A stretch of 64,000 bases of DNA from Pacificispira spongiicola. GTDB taxonomy: Bacteria > Pseudomonadota > Alphaproteobacteria > UBA8366 > Aestuariispiraceae. The stretch covers positions 744,001 to 808,000 of the forward strand of contig NZ_JABBNT010000001.1 in assembly GCF_012926505.1 (NCBI RefSeq), in the 5' to 3' direction. Position numbers and translations under genes: made by a program. Below are positions 1 through 8,709 of the stretch, in pieces; the first letter of the stretch is position 1; the number at the start of each line of letters is the position of its first letter. The notes beneath the pieces are model-generated. The model searched no databases, was not told the origin of the DNA, and saw only the letters and a program-made list of their open reading frames with translations.

Positions 1-79
1 TCAACAGGCCATATGTGAATATTCTCGGACGACACCCGTTTTCCGAGTCGGACCCCATCGAATTTTAGAAGAGATGGGC

Positions 80-1048
80 TTACTCGGCGGCGACCGACGC
101 GTCGCCGTCTTCCAGTTCCGCCAGATACTTTTCGACTTCCAGCGCGGCCATGCAGCCCATGCCCGCCGCCGTCACGGCCTGACGGAAAATCTTGTCCTTC
201 ACGTCGCCTGCCGCGAAAACGCCGGGGACGTTGGTCGCCGTCGAATCCGGTGCGGTCAGGACATAGCCTTCTTCGTCCATATCGACATGGCCCTTGAAGA
301 CCTTGGTTGCCGGATCGTGACCGATGGCGACAAAGATTCCATCGACGGGCAGTTCCGACACGGCGTCCGTCTTCACATTGCGCAGCTTCAGCGCCGTGAC
401 GCCCGCCGGCTGTTCGCCCAGAATTTCGTCGACGACCGTGTCCCAGATGATCTCCACCTTCGGGTGCTTCATCAGACGATCCTGCAGGATGCGTTCGGAC
501 CGCAGACTGTCCCGGCGATGGATCAGGGTCACCTTGCTGGCATGGTTCGTCAGATACAGGGCTTCTTCCACCGCCGTATTGCCGCCGCCGACGACCGCGA
601 CTTCCTTGCCCCGGAAGAAGAACCCGTCGCAGGTCGCGCAGGCCGACACGCCGAAGCCCATGAAGGTCTGTTCGCTTTCCAGGCCCAGCCAGCGCGCCTG
701 CGCCCCGGTCGCGATCACGATCGTATCGGCCAGATAGACATCCCCACCGTCACCGACGGCCTTCAGCGGTCGGCTGGTGAAATCGACATCCGTGATCAGG
801 TCGTAGCGAATATCCGTACCGACCTTTTCCGCCTGCTTTTGCATTTGTTCGACAAGCCAGGGCCCCTGCACCGCGTCCTCGAAACCCGGATAGTTTTCGA
901 CATCGGTGGTGATCGTCAGTTGGCCGCCCGGCTGCAGCCCCGCCACCAGCATCGGCGACAGATTGGCGCGCGCCGCATAGATCGCCGCCGTATACCCGGC
1001 GGGTCCTGCCCCGATGATCAGGAGTTTCACGCGATGTTGCTGCGGCAT
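80..1048 (-). CDS. trxB: Thioredoxin-disulfide reductase
   Basis: FAD/NADPH flavoprotein that passes electrons from NADPH to thioredoxin in the cytoplasm. The 322-residue product has the FAD motif GAGPAG at 13-18, the redox-active CATC at 137-140, the NADPH motif GGGNTA at 154-159 and a C-terminal GVFAAGD FAD contact, in the usual order and length. The frame stays open upstream to 1102, but the ATG at 1048 has a GAAGG ribosome site in front and begins right at the Rossmann fold, so I chose it. It is divergent from the pentapeptide-repeat gene. The family call is very secure. Confidence 0.97.
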   Translation of the reverse strand: MPQQHRVKLLIIGAGPAGYTAAIYAARANLSPMLVAGLQPGGQLTITTDVENYPGFEDAVQGPWLVEQMQKQAEKVGTDIRYDLITDVDFTSRPLKAVGDGGDVYLADTIVIATGAQARWLGLESEQTFMGFGVSACATCDGFFFRGKEVAVVGGGNTAVEEALYLTNHASKVTLIHRRDSLRSERILQDRLMKHPKVEIIWDTVVDEILGEQPAGVTALKLRNVKTDAVSELPVDGIFVAIGHDPATKVFKGHVDMDEEGYVLTAPDSTATNVPGVFAAGDVKDKIFRQAVTAAGMGCMAALEVEKYLAELEDGDASVAAE

Positions 1049-1260
1049 GGCGGTACCTTCATTCCATTCGAGAACGCCCGAAACGGGCAAGACTGTGCCC
1101 AAAGATAGTCACCGAAACGGCATCCGCAACCGCGATATCCGGAATCCAGCGTGGCAAAATGCCCGAGACACACTAAACTCCCTCGCATCGGAGGGGCCGC
1201 GATAACAATGGCCGGCGCGACAAACGGAATTTCCGGCACGCGCCCAGAGGTGGAGCGGGA

Positions 1261-2622
1261 GTGACGAGTTCCAAATTCCAACGACTTACGCTCGATCGGA
1301 ACGCCCTGCCCGAAATCCTGCGCGCGCATCAGGCCTACCTGAAGCGGTCGAAGGGCGGACGAAGGGCGAGTTTCAAACTTGCCGATCTATCCTATTACGA
1401 TTTGAGCGGATACGACCTATCCGGCGCGGATTTCAGCGGCGCGTCCCTGAAAGGCGCGCGGATGAGCGAATCGGTCCTGGCCGATGCCTTGCTGTTCGCC
1501 TGCGACATGACGGAGGCGGATCTGTCGCGCGGCAACCTGCAACGCGCGGATTTGCGCGGTGCGCGTCTGGTAAATGCCAACCTGGAAGATTGCGACCTGA
1601 CGGGTGCGGATTTCCGCAGCGGCCTTTTATACGTGCCTGACGACAACGGGAACACGGTTCTGTTGAGCGACCAGGTCAATGGGGCAGCTGATCTGACCGA
1701 CGCCATTATGACGAAGGCGGAGATGACCAATGCCCGCATGGTCGGCACCAAGGTCGAACGCACGAACCTGAAGGACGCGACCCTGCGTCACGCCAACCTG
1801 ACACGCACGGACCTTTCCGGCGCCAATCTGGCCGGGGCGATCCTGGAAGGCGCGGACCTGACCGACGCCAATCTGGAAAACGCGGATTTGCACGGCGCCA
1901 TCCTTACCCGCGCGCAGATGAGCGGCACCCGTTTAAAAGGCGCCAACCTGACCTGCGCCATCCTTGACCTGGTGGACCTGTCGGATGTCGATCTGACGCA
2001 AGTGTCCGTCGCCACCAAGATCGACCAGATCGGTCGGGCTTTCGGGGAAATCCTGACCGACCACAAACGCTGGCTGGAAAGCAGCGGCAAGGCGGGCAAT
2101 CAGGCCGACTTGTCGAATGTCGACCTCAGCAATCTGGATCTGCGCGGTGTGAACCTATCCGCCGCGAACCTGTCTCGTGCCATCCTGCGCAATACGAAAC
2201 TGTCCCATGCCCGGTTGATCATGGCGGACCTCAGCGGCGCGGACCTGCGCGGGGCGGACCTGCACAGTGCCAATCTGCGCGGCATCCGCCTGGACCGCGC
2301 GGATCTGAGCGAGACAGAAATGACCGGGGTACGGTTGGATTCGGTACCCCTGACCGGATCGTTGGAGGACCATTGGTCGTCGTCCCTGCGCAAGGCGCGG
2401 GTCAAGGACGCGAAACTGACCGGCGCGGATCTGTCGCGGGCGGATATGGAAGGGATAGATTTAAGCGGTTCCGACCTGCGCGACAGCAATCTGCGCTGGA
2501 CCAAGATGAAGAACGCGACCGTGATTCAAACGGATTTCCGGGGCGCGGATTACAAGAATTCGACGTTGGAAACCTGGCTGGAAGATCACGGCTTCGGGCG
2601 GGTCAAAAGCAAGAAGGAATAA
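1261..2622 (+). CDS. Pentapeptide-repeat protein
   Basis: A 453-residue protein made largely of A(D/N)LxX repeats, which fold as a right-handed quadrilateral beta-helix. Repeats run from about residue 40 to 245 and again from about 280 to 435. The non-repeat segment between them contains ILTDHKRWLESSGKAG, a linker I recognise from other alphaproteobacterial members. There is no signal peptide or membrane segment, so it is probably cytoplasmic. It starts with GTG behind a GAGGTGGAG ribosome site. Its 3' end overlaps the convergent folA by 37 bases. Some relatives (Qnr, MfpA) mimic DNA and protect gyrase, but nothing here assigns that role. Confidence 0.85.
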   Translation: MTSSKFQRLTLDRNALPEILRAHQAYLKRSKGGRRASFKLADLSYYDLSGYDLSGADFSGASLKGARMSESVLADALLFACDMTEADLSRGNLQRADLRGARLVNANLEDCDLTGADFRSGLLYVPDDNGNTVLLSDQVNGAADLTDAIMTKAEMTNARMVGTKVERTNLKDATLRHANLTRTDLSGANLAGAILEGADLTDANLENADLHGAILTRAQMSGTRLKGANLTCAILDLVDLSDVDLTQVSVATKIDQIGRAFGEILTDHKRWLESSGKAGNQADLSNVDLSNLDLRGVNLSAANLSRAILRNTKLSHARLIMADLSGADLRGADLHSANLRGIRLDRADLSETEMTGVRLDSVPLTGSLEDHWSSSLRKARVKDAKLTGADLSRADMEGIDLSGSDLRDSNLRWTKMKNATVIQTDFRGADYKNSTLETWLEDHGFGRVKSKKE

Positions 2623-3119
2623 TCCGGGCCGGTATCGTCCGCCCGACGCGGGCCGGGTTCCCGCCATTCCTCCCGCCATGCCGATCGATCGAAATCCGGG
2701 AAGAAGGTATCCGCCACTGGCTCGGCATCCACTTCCGTCAGATAGAGACGGTCAGCCTTCTCCAGCGCCTGACGGTAGATATCCGCGCCGCCGATGACCG
2801 ACACCTCGTCCACTCCGGCGGCACGCGCCAAGTCTTCACCCCGTTTCAGGGCTGCATCCAGGCTGTCAAACACCTCCGCCCCAGCCGCCGTATAGCCCTC
2901 TGCCCGGGTCACGACGAGATTGGGCCGCCCCGGCAGCGGCTTGCGCGGGAGGGATTCCCAGGTCTTGCGCCCCATGACGACGGGCTTTCCCAATGTCACT
3001 CGTTTGAAGAAGGCCAGGTCGCCCGGCAGCCGCCAAGGCAGGCCGCCTTCAATCCCGATCGCGCCGTTCGACGCGACGGCAACGACAAGAGCCAGGGAGA
3101 TGGAATCGGTATTCGTCAT
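2586..3119 (-). CDS. folA: Dihydrofolate reductase
   Basis: Reduces dihydrofolate to tetrahydrofolate with NADPH, regenerating the cofactor oxidised by ThyA. The 177-residue protein shows the DHFR hallmarks: GIGIEGGLPWRLPGD near residues 21-34 with the substrate-binding acid D34, VVMGRKTWESLP near 47-58, and VIGGADIYRQAL for NADPH binding. Its ATG overlaps the stop of the TfoX-like gene as ATGA, so translation is probably coupled. The order thyA, tfoX-like, folA makes one thymidylate operon. The 3' end runs 37 bases into the convergent pentapeptide gene. Confidence 0.97.
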   Translation of the reverse strand: MTNTDSISLALVVAVASNGAIGIEGGLPWRLPGDLAFFKRVTLGKPVVMGRKTWESLPRKPLPGRPNLVVTRAEGYTAAGAEVFDSLDAALKRGEDLARAAGVDEVSVIGGADIYRQALEKADRLYLTEVDAEPVADTFFPDFDRSAWREEWREPGPRRADDTGPDYSFLLLTRPKP

Positions 3120-3553
3120 GTCGTCTTTGCTTTCCCAGCTGCGACTTTCCTGGTGGCGGCTTTCCTGGCGGCGGCTTTCTTGGCGGCACCCTTTTTTCGG
3201 GCTGCCTTTCGGGCCTTCTCTGCAGCGCTGCGGCGTCCGGCTTCCAAGCTGATGCGGGCCCATTCCAGCATTGCGTCGTCGTCGTCCAAGGCGGAATCGG
3301 GACAGCGGCGGAAGGAATTCACTGTGATTTCCCGGTCGCCGCGCGAATAGCGAAACGGCTCGCACCCTTCGGCGTCGAAGGCTGCCTGATTGCCGTCATC
3401 GCATTTGAAGTAGAAGCCCGCCCCCAGCACGACCGCCACGACGGCATCGTCGACATACAGACAGACGCCGCTGAACATGCGTTTTCGCGTGACCGGCCCC
3501 AGCGGTGCGAAGCGTTCCGCCAGCCAGTCGACAAATTCGCTGCTGACCGCCAT
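3116..3553 (-). CDS. TfoX/Sxy N-terminal domain protein with basic Lys/Ala tail
   Basis: A 145-residue protein. Residues 1-105 match the TfoX N-terminal domain (FVDWLAERFAPLGPVTRKRMFSG, then VDDAVVAVVLGAGFYFK). Residues 108-145 are a low-complexity tail of K, A and R such as KKGAAKKAAARKA, resembling histone H1-like or AlgP tails and probably able to bind nucleic acid. Sxy/TfoX is a competence co-regulator in gammaproteobacteria, but single-domain alphaproteobacterial versions have no established role. It sits between thyA (4-base gap) and folA (ATGA overlap), which suggests co-expression with dTMP synthesis rather than competence. Confidence 0.85.
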   Translation of the reverse strand: MAVSSEFVDWLAERFAPLGPVTRKRMFSGVCLYVDDAVVAVVLGAGFYFKCDDGNQAAFDAEGCEPFRYSRGDREITVNSFRRCPDSALDDDDAMLEWARISLEAGRRSAAEKARKAARKKGAAKKAAARKAATRKVAAGKAKTT

Positions 3554-3557
3554 CGGC

Positions 3558-4352
3558 TTAGACCGCGACGGGGGCGGAGATATGCGGATGCGGGTCGTAG
3601 CCGGACAATTCGAAATCTTCGAAGCGGAAGGCGAAGATATCCGTCACGTCGGGATTGAGTGTCATCGTCGGCAGCGGACGCGGGGCGCGGGACAACTGCA
3701 AATCCGCCTGTTCCAGGTGGTTCAGATACAGATGCGTATCGCCGAAGGTATGCACGAAATCGCCGGGTTTCAGACCCGTCGCCTGCGCCACCATCAGGGT
3801 CAGCAGGGCATAGGAGGCGATGTTGAACGGCACGCCCAGGAAGGTATCCGCGCTGCGCTGATACAGCTGGCAGCTCAGCTTCCCGTCCGCGACATAGAAC
3901 TGGAACAGGCAGTGGCAGGGCGGCAGCGCCATATCGTCGATATCCGCCGGGTTCCAGGCGCTCAACATATGGCGTCGGCTGTCGGGGTTGCGCTTCAATC
4001 CGTCCATGAGTTGCGCCATCTGGTCGATGGTGCGGCCGTCCGGCGCGGCCCAGGACCGCCATTGCTTGCCGTAAACCGGCCCCAGATCGCCGTGTTCGTC
4101 CGCCCATTCGTCCCAGATGGAAACGCCGTTTTCCTTCAGATAGGCGATATTCGTATCGCCCTTCAGGAACCACAGCAGTTCATGGATGATGGACCGCAGA
4201 TGCAGCTTCTTCGTCGTGACCAAGGGAAACCCTTCCGACAGGTCGAAACGCATTTGGCGGCCGAAGACGGACAAGGTGCCCGTCCCGGTTCGGTCGGTCT
4301 TCTTTACGCCGGTTTCCCGGACATCGCGCAGCAGGTCGAGGTATTGCTTCAT
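3558..4352 (-). CDS. thyA: Thymidylate synthase
   Basis: Converts dUMP to dTMP using methylene-tetrahydrofolate. The protein closely follows the E. coli ThyA pattern: [11 protein letters not shown] start, [50 protein letters not shown], and the catalytic cysteine in [12 protein letters not shown]. Starting at the ATG at 4352 gives 264 residues, exactly the usual length. An ATG four codons upstream at 4364 would also work, and neither has a strong ribosome site. It leads the thyA-tfoX-folA operon and is divergent from the tmRNA gene. Confidence 0.97.
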   Translation of the reverse strand: MKQYLDLLRDVRETGVKKTDRTGTGTLSVFGRQMRFDLSEGFPLVTTKKLHLRSIIHELLWFLKGDTNIAYLKENGVSIWDEWADEHGDLGPVYGKQWRSWAAPDGRTIDQMAQLMDGLKRNPDSRRHMLSAWNPADIDDMALPPCHCLFQFYVADGKLSCQLYQRSADTFLGVPFNIASYALLTLMVAQATGLKPGDFVHTFGDTHLYLNHLEQADLQLSRAPRPLPTMTLNPDVTDIFAFRFEDFELSGYDPHPHISAPVAV

Positions 4353-4439
4353 GGCAACGTCCATTTAGAGAGATTCTGCCGGTCGATGAAAACCCCTTTC
4401 ATCGCGTCGCCGTAGTTCCTATATATATTCCGTCGAGCA

Positions 4440-4770
4440 ATCGACTATGACGCTAGAGAGCGCTGCGGAATAAGCGTTGTGGACCCGGGGGCAGTACCCG
4501 GCGCCTCCACCAATTCGCCGGGATCGGAACCGACCATCTTCCAGATCCCGGCCTCATGGGGGCGAACCAGGATCGACACGCGTAGTAAAGGCAGATGTTC
4601 GCGTTCGGCATGGTACCGCCGATATCGGGCCAAATCGCTAAATGCGAACGATAACGACGAGATGGTTGCTGTCGCTGCGTAAGCAGTCTCGGTAACGAAG
4701 TCGGAATTCCTAGGGGACTCATCCTCTCCTAGGTGGGGCTTGGGGGACCCAGCAACAGAACCCCCCACTT
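4440..4770 (+). ncRNA. ssrA: tmRNA, circularly permuted two-piece (alphaproteobacterial) form
   Basis: Rescues stalled ribosomes and tags nascent peptides. The order is permuted. The acceptor piece comes first and ends with the T arm CCGGG-GGCAGTA-CCCGG, then CGCCTCC-A-CCA, with CCA at 4510-4512. The coding piece begins at 4558 with GGGGGCG, which pairs with CGCCTCC to give a full 7-bp acceptor stem (one G-U). Between them, 4513-4557 is an intervening segment folded as a hairpin with arms GCCGGGATC and GATCCCGGC. The tag frame is 4644-4682, encoding ANDNDEMVAVAA then TAA. The 5' end of the acceptor piece and the 3' end of the coding piece are estimates. A TATATAT element near 4420 may be the -10. 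Confidence 0.93.
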
Positions 4771-4790
4771 CTCTTTCCCAAATTTCGATG

Positions 4791-6032
4791 TTACGCGGCG
4801 GCTTCGCGATTGCGACGGCGTCCGCCGATCAGCAGCCAGAACGCAATCGCCATGTTCAGCAAGTTCCAGGCGATCCCGTTCAAGAAGGCCGCCTGATAGC
4901 TGCCGGTCAGGTCATAGATTTCGCCGGACATCCACCCGCCCAGCGCCATGCCGACGACGGTCGCCATCAGGACCTGTCCGATGCGATTGCCGGCTTCCCG
5001 CGCCGGGAAGAAATCCCGCACGATCAGGGCATAGCTGGGCACGATCCCGCCTTGGGACAGGCCGAACAGGGCGGAAACGAGGTAGAGCGACATCAACCCG
5101 TCGAAGGGCAGATAGAACAACAGCGCCAGGCATTGCAGACCCGATCCCAGGATCAGCGTCCCCAGACCGGTGATCTTGTCGGCCAGCACCCCGGATAGGA
5201 GGCGGCTGACCACGCCCAGTATCAGCATGAGCGACAGCATTTCCGCCCCTGCCGCCGGGCCGTAGCCCAAATCGCCGCAATAGGCGACCAGATGAACCTG
5301 CGGCATGGACATGGCGACGCAGCAGGCAATCCCCGCCACCATCAGCACGGCCTGCAACACAGCGGGAGAGGCAGGCGCTTCCCGGCGAACGCCGCCTTTG
5401 GATACCGGTACCTCGCTTTGGTCGATTTCCGCCCGACGCCGCAGCAGAAGGGCCAACGGGATCATCGTCACGACGCAGAATACGCCGGTCCAGAACAGGG
5501 CTTCCCGCCAGCCATAAGCCGCAATGGCGCGTTCCAATACAGGCGACCAGAATACCCCGGCGAGGTAGTTGCCGCTGGCCGCGATGGCAACGGCCAAACC
5601 GCGCCGCTTCAAGAACCAGTGCGACACGTCGGCAACAAGCGGACCGAAAGTGCTGGAACTGCCCAAGGCGCCGACAAAGACGCCCTGAAAGATCAGAAAC
5701 GTCCAAAGGGAGTCCGAATAAGACGCGGCGATATAACCGACGCAGAGCGACAGGGCGCCCAGGATCAACGGGATTGCGATGCCGAATCGGTCGACCAGAC
5801 GCCCCATGATGATCCCGCCGAAGGCGAAGCCCAGCATGGTCACCGTATAGGGTAGCGACGCATCGCCCCGGTCGATGGCGAATTCGGCCTCGATCGCGGG
5901 CAGGACGACCACGGTCGACCATAGACCGACGCCACCGATCGTGCTCAACACCACACAGATGGCGAGCCGCGTCCACGCATAAGGCCCGTCAACGGGCGAC
6001 TCGCCGAACGGCGGCGCTACTGTCGTCGTCAT
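4791..6032 (-). CDS. MFS transporter, oxalate/monocarboxylate-type
   Basis: A 413-residue inner-membrane protein with about 12 hydrophobic segments in two halves joined by a charged loop near RRRAEIDQSEVPVSKGG. The first-half loop GRLVDRFG after TM2 is the MFS signature, and SHWFLKRRGLAVAIAASGNYLAG matches the oxalate-formate antiporter/monocarboxylate transporter branch. The substrate cannot be read from sequence, but a small carboxylate is a reasonable guess. It stands alone between the tmRNA gene and metZ. Its stop at 4791 lies close to the tmRNA 3' end, so the two transcripts converge. Confidence 0.88.
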   Translation of the reverse strand: MTTTVAPPFGESPVDGPYAWTRLAICVVLSTIGGVGLWSTVVVLPAIEAEFAIDRGDASLPYTVTMLGFAFGGIIMGRLVDRFGIAIPLILGALSLCVGYIAASYSDSLWTFLIFQGVFVGALGSSSTFGPLVADVSHWFLKRRGLAVAIAASGNYLAGVFWSPVLERAIAAYGWREALFWTGVFCVVTMIPLALLLRRRAEIDQSEVPVSKGGVRREAPASPAVLQAVLMVAGIACCVAMSMPQVHLVAYCGDLGYGPAAGAEMLSLMLILGVVSRLLSGVLADKITGLGTLILGSGLQCLALLFYLPFDGLMSLYLVSALFGLSQGGIVPSYALIVRDFFPAREAGNRIGQVLMATVVGMALGGWMSGEIYDLTGSYQAAFLNGIAWNLLNMAIAFWLLIGGRRRNREAAA

Positions 6033-6133
6033 ATCCCACGTCCGTTTAAAAAGACCGGGCGGTCTGTCGCCGCCCCCGAATTACGCCTAGCGGAAAGCGC
6101 GATCCCCGTCTATGGCGATGGCATGCGCAACCG

Positions 6134-6158
6134 GCCCGTCACAGCACTTGTGACGGGC
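6134..6158 (-). terminator. Perfect 10-bp hairpin downstream of metZ
   Basis: GCCCGTCACA and TGTGACGGGC form a perfect 10-bp stem around a 5-base loop, 27 bases past the metZ stop. There is no clear T run on either strand, so it may be an imperfect terminator or an mRNA 3'-end stabiliser rather than a classic intrinsic terminator. Confidence 0.5.
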
Positions 6159-6185
6159 GCGCAGCGTTTCTTGAAGATGTTGCGA

Positions 6186-7400
6186 TCAGGCGAGTGCCTG
6201 TTCCAGATCCTCGATCAGGTCGTCCACGTCTTCCAGACCGACCGACATGCGGATGGTTCCGTCCGTGATCCCCAGATGCGCCTTTTCATGCGCCGTCAGC
6301 TTCTGATGCGTCGTTGTCGCCGGATGCGTCACCAGCGTCTTCGAGTCGCCGAGATTGTTGGAGATATCGCAAAGCTGCAGCCGGTTCAGGACAGCGAAGG
6401 CCCGCGCCTTGCCGCCGTCGACGGTGAAGGTCACCAACGTCCCGAAGCCGGACATCTGACGTTTCGCCAGATCGTGCTGCGGGTGGCTTTCCAAGCCCGG
6501 ATAACGCACGCCGGTCACGCTTTCCCGCGTTTCCAAATGTCGGGCGATGCGATCCGCGTTGGCGCACATGCGTTCCACCCGAAGCGGCAGAGTCTCCAGA
6601 CCTTTCAGCAGCGTCCAGGCATTGAACGGGCTCAAGGACGGGCCGGTATGGCGGTAGAAGGGTTCGAACGTGTCCTTGATGAACTTTTCGGTCCCCAGAA
6701 CCGCGCCGCCCATGACGCGCCCCTGCCCGTCTATATGCTTCGTCGCCGAATAGGTGACGACATCGGCCCCCAATTCCAGCGGTCGCTGCAACATCGGCGT
6801 GGCGAACACATTGTCGACGACGACCGTGGCCCCCGCGCCATGCGCCAGGGCGGATACGACCTCGATATCCACGAGGTCGAGCATCGGGTTGGACGGCGTT
6901 TCCAGAAAGACGACATCCGCCGGAGTCTTCAATGCCGCCGCCCATTGGTCGAGATCGTGACCGTCGACGAAGGTCGTGGTGACACCGAATTTCGGCAGGA
7001 TTTCGTTCAAGATCATATAACAGGAACTGAACAATGCGCGCGGCGCGACGACCCGTTTCCCCTGCCCCAGCAGGCATGCCAGCGCCGAATACATCGCGGC
7101 CATGCCGCTGCTGGTGCCGCGGCAGGCTTCCGCCCCTTCCAACAAAGCCAGGCGTTCCTCGAACATGCCGACGGTCGGGTTGGCGTAGCGCGAATACATG
7201 AAGTTGTCGGTTTCGCCCTTGAAGGAGGCTTCCGCCTGTTCCGCGCTGTCATAGATATATCCGGACGTCAGGAAGAGACCTTCGCTGGTTTCCCGGAAGC
7301 GGGAGCGTTCCAAACCACCGCGCACCAATTCAGTCTGCGGCCGATACCGACGCCCGATTGAACCACCGTCCATAGTCGACTTGTCCTTGTTTTTAGACAT
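6186..7400 (-). CDS. metZ: O-succinylhomoserine (or O-acetylhomoserine) sulfhydrylase
   Basis: PLP enzyme of the Cys/Met metabolism family that makes homocysteine directly from an acyl-homoserine and sulfide. The 404-residue protein has YSRYANPT near 69-76, the PLP phosphate-binding SSGMAA near 98-102 and the Schiff-base lysine K221 in SATKHIDGQGR. The sequence is the MetZ type. The ATG at 7400 has an AAGG ribosome site; the frame extends upstream into the rhodanese gene. The rhodanese stops five bases before this start, so they form one operon. MetA in this window carries the acetyl-type residue, so the in vivo substrate may be O-acetylhomoserine. Confidence 0.93.
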   Translation of the reverse strand: MSKNKDKSTMDGGSIGRRYRPQTELVRGGLERSRFRETSEGLFLTSGYIYDSAEQAEASFKGETDNFMYSRYANPTVGMFEERLALLEGAEACRGTSSGMAAMYSALACLLGQGKRVVAPRALFSSCYMILNEILPKFGVTTTFVDGHDLDQWAAALKTPADVVFLETPSNPMLDLVDIEVVSALAHGAGATVVVDNVFATPMLQRPLELGADVVTYSATKHIDGQGRVMGGAVLGTEKFIKDTFEPFYRHTGPSLSPFNAWTLLKGLETLPLRVERMCANADRIARHLETRESVTGVRYPGLESHPQHDLAKRQMSGFGTLVTFTVDGGKARAFAVLNRLQLCDISNNLGDSKTLVTHPATTTHQKLTAHEKAHLGITDGTIRMSVGLEDVDDLIEDLEQALA

Positions 7401-7405
7401 AAACG

Positions 7406-7873
7406 TTAGCCTTGGGCCCAGGGCAGGCCCGCAACCTTCCATCCACCGGTCTTGCCGCGATGACCGTCCGCATCCTTATTGCCTTCAAATCCGTCGAGGA
7501 TGTTGTAGCAGCGGCTGAACCCGGCCTGGGTCAGCGCCGCCGCCGCCCCCATGCTGCGCTGGCCCGATCGGCACAGGAACAGGATTGCTGGATCCGTGCC
7601 GTCCGGAATGGCGGATTTCACCTGCGCGACGAAATCGCCGTTGGGCGCGCCGCCGGGAAATTTGATCCATTCGACAAGGATCGCTTCCTTACCCAGCCCA
7701 TCCAGAACCGGGACGCCGACGAACTGCCATTCCGCCGCCGTGCGCACGTCAACCAGCAGCGCATCCGTTTCCTTTTCCAGGATTTCCCATGCTTCGGAGG
7801 GGGTTACATCCCCGGTATAGCCGCCGCCCATCGTCCATGCCCTCTCGCCGTTCTTCGGAACAGACGGGGTCAT
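7406..7873 (-). CDS. Rhodanese-domain sulfurtransferase linked to metZ
   Basis: A single rhodanese domain of 155 residues with DVRTAAEWQFVGVP near 42-55 and the active-site loop CRSGQRS with catalytic C101. It probably carries persulfide sulfur. Rhodaneses directly upstream of metZ recur in alphaproteobacteria, which suggests help with sulfide delivery or detoxification for homocysteine synthesis; that role is inferred. An internal ATG at 7831 (MGGGYTGDV) with a GAGAGG ribosome site is an equally good start and would remove 14 residues. Confidence 0.9.
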   Translation of the reverse strand: MTPSVPKNGERAWTMGGGYTGDVTPSEAWEILEKETDALLVDVRTAAEWQFVGVPVLDGLGKEAILVEWIKFPGGAPNGDFVAQVKSAIPDGTDPAILFLCRSGQRSMGAAAALTQAGFSRCYNILDGFEGNKDADGHRGKTGGWKVAGLPWAQG

Positions 7874-7944
7874 AGAAAACGCGTCCCGTCCTGCGGAAAG
7901 CGGTTTATCAGCATTTCACACTAAAGAAAAGGGAAATGTACGAT

Positions 7945-8562
7945 TCAGAGATCGGTACTTTGACGGAAATGGACACCTTCCGCCTGCATTTCCGCCATGG
8001 CCGTCGCCAGCGACCCATCCAGATCGATGGCCCGACAGCCGTCTTCCACCAAGGTCACGTCGAAGCCGAGACGCGCCCCGTCGACGGCGGAAAACCGCAC
8101 GCAGAAATCCGTCGCCAGTCCTGCAAGAACCATCTTGGTCACACCGCGTGTGCGCAGATATCCCTCCAACCCGGTCGGCGTGGTGTGGTCGTTTTCGAAA
8201 AACGCGGAATAGGAATCGATCCGGCTGCGATACCCCTTGCGGATGATCAAATCCGCGGCGTCCACCAGCAAGTCCTTGTGAAAATCCGCCCCGGCCGTTC
8301 CCTGGACACAATGGTCCGGCCAAAGGACCTGCGGACCGTAGGAAGCATCGATCAACGAAAACGGCGCCGCGCCGTCGGTGTTGGATGCGAAGGAAAAATG
8401 ATCCGCTGGATGCCAATCCTGGGTAACGACCCGAACCGGATAGCGCGGCATGAGACGGTTGACGACCGGAACGACCTGATCGCCGTCGGCAACGGCCAGC
8501 GCACCGCCGGGACAGAAATCGTTCTGGACGTCGATGGCAATAAAGGCTGTGTCCTGGGTCAC
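7945..8562 (-). CDS. pncA: Nicotinamidase
   Basis: Hydrolyses nicotinamide to nicotinate for NAD salvage. All active-site residues are visible using a GTG start at 8562: catalytic D11 in AIDVQNDF, K109 and C154 in LATDFCV, with metal ligands D49, H51 and H84 (DWHP, WPDH). GTG was chosen because GAGGA lies seven bases upstream and the 205-residue length fits; the open frame runs to 8622. It stands alone, divergent from the DUF1203 gene. Confidence 0.93.
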   Translation of the reverse strand: MTQDTAFIAIDVQNDFCPGGALAVADGDQVVPVVNRLMPRYPVRVVTQDWHPADHFSFASNTDGAAPFSLIDASYGPQVLWPDHCVQGTAGADFHKDLLVDAADLIIRKGYRSRIDSYSAFFENDHTTPTGLEGYLRTRGVTKMVLAGLATDFCVRFSAVDGARLGFDVTLVEDGCRAIDLDGSLATAMAEMQAEGVHFRQSTDL

Positions 8563-8709
8563 GATCTTTTCCTCAACGCCTGAAAACCACGGAATTCGTG
8601 GTAACGCGAATTCGGATCCCATTCAAGGGACGCCGTTCCGCAAGAAGCGGGTGTCGGCATGGAACGGACCTCGGCTAAATCCAGACATCACCAATTCAAG
8701 GATATCCCG

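Noticed and set aside
2361-2370. Pentapeptide gene as a resistance determinant (Qnr/MfpA)
   Set aside because: Pentapeptide repeats alone do not show gyrase protection, and the family here has an interrupted helix.
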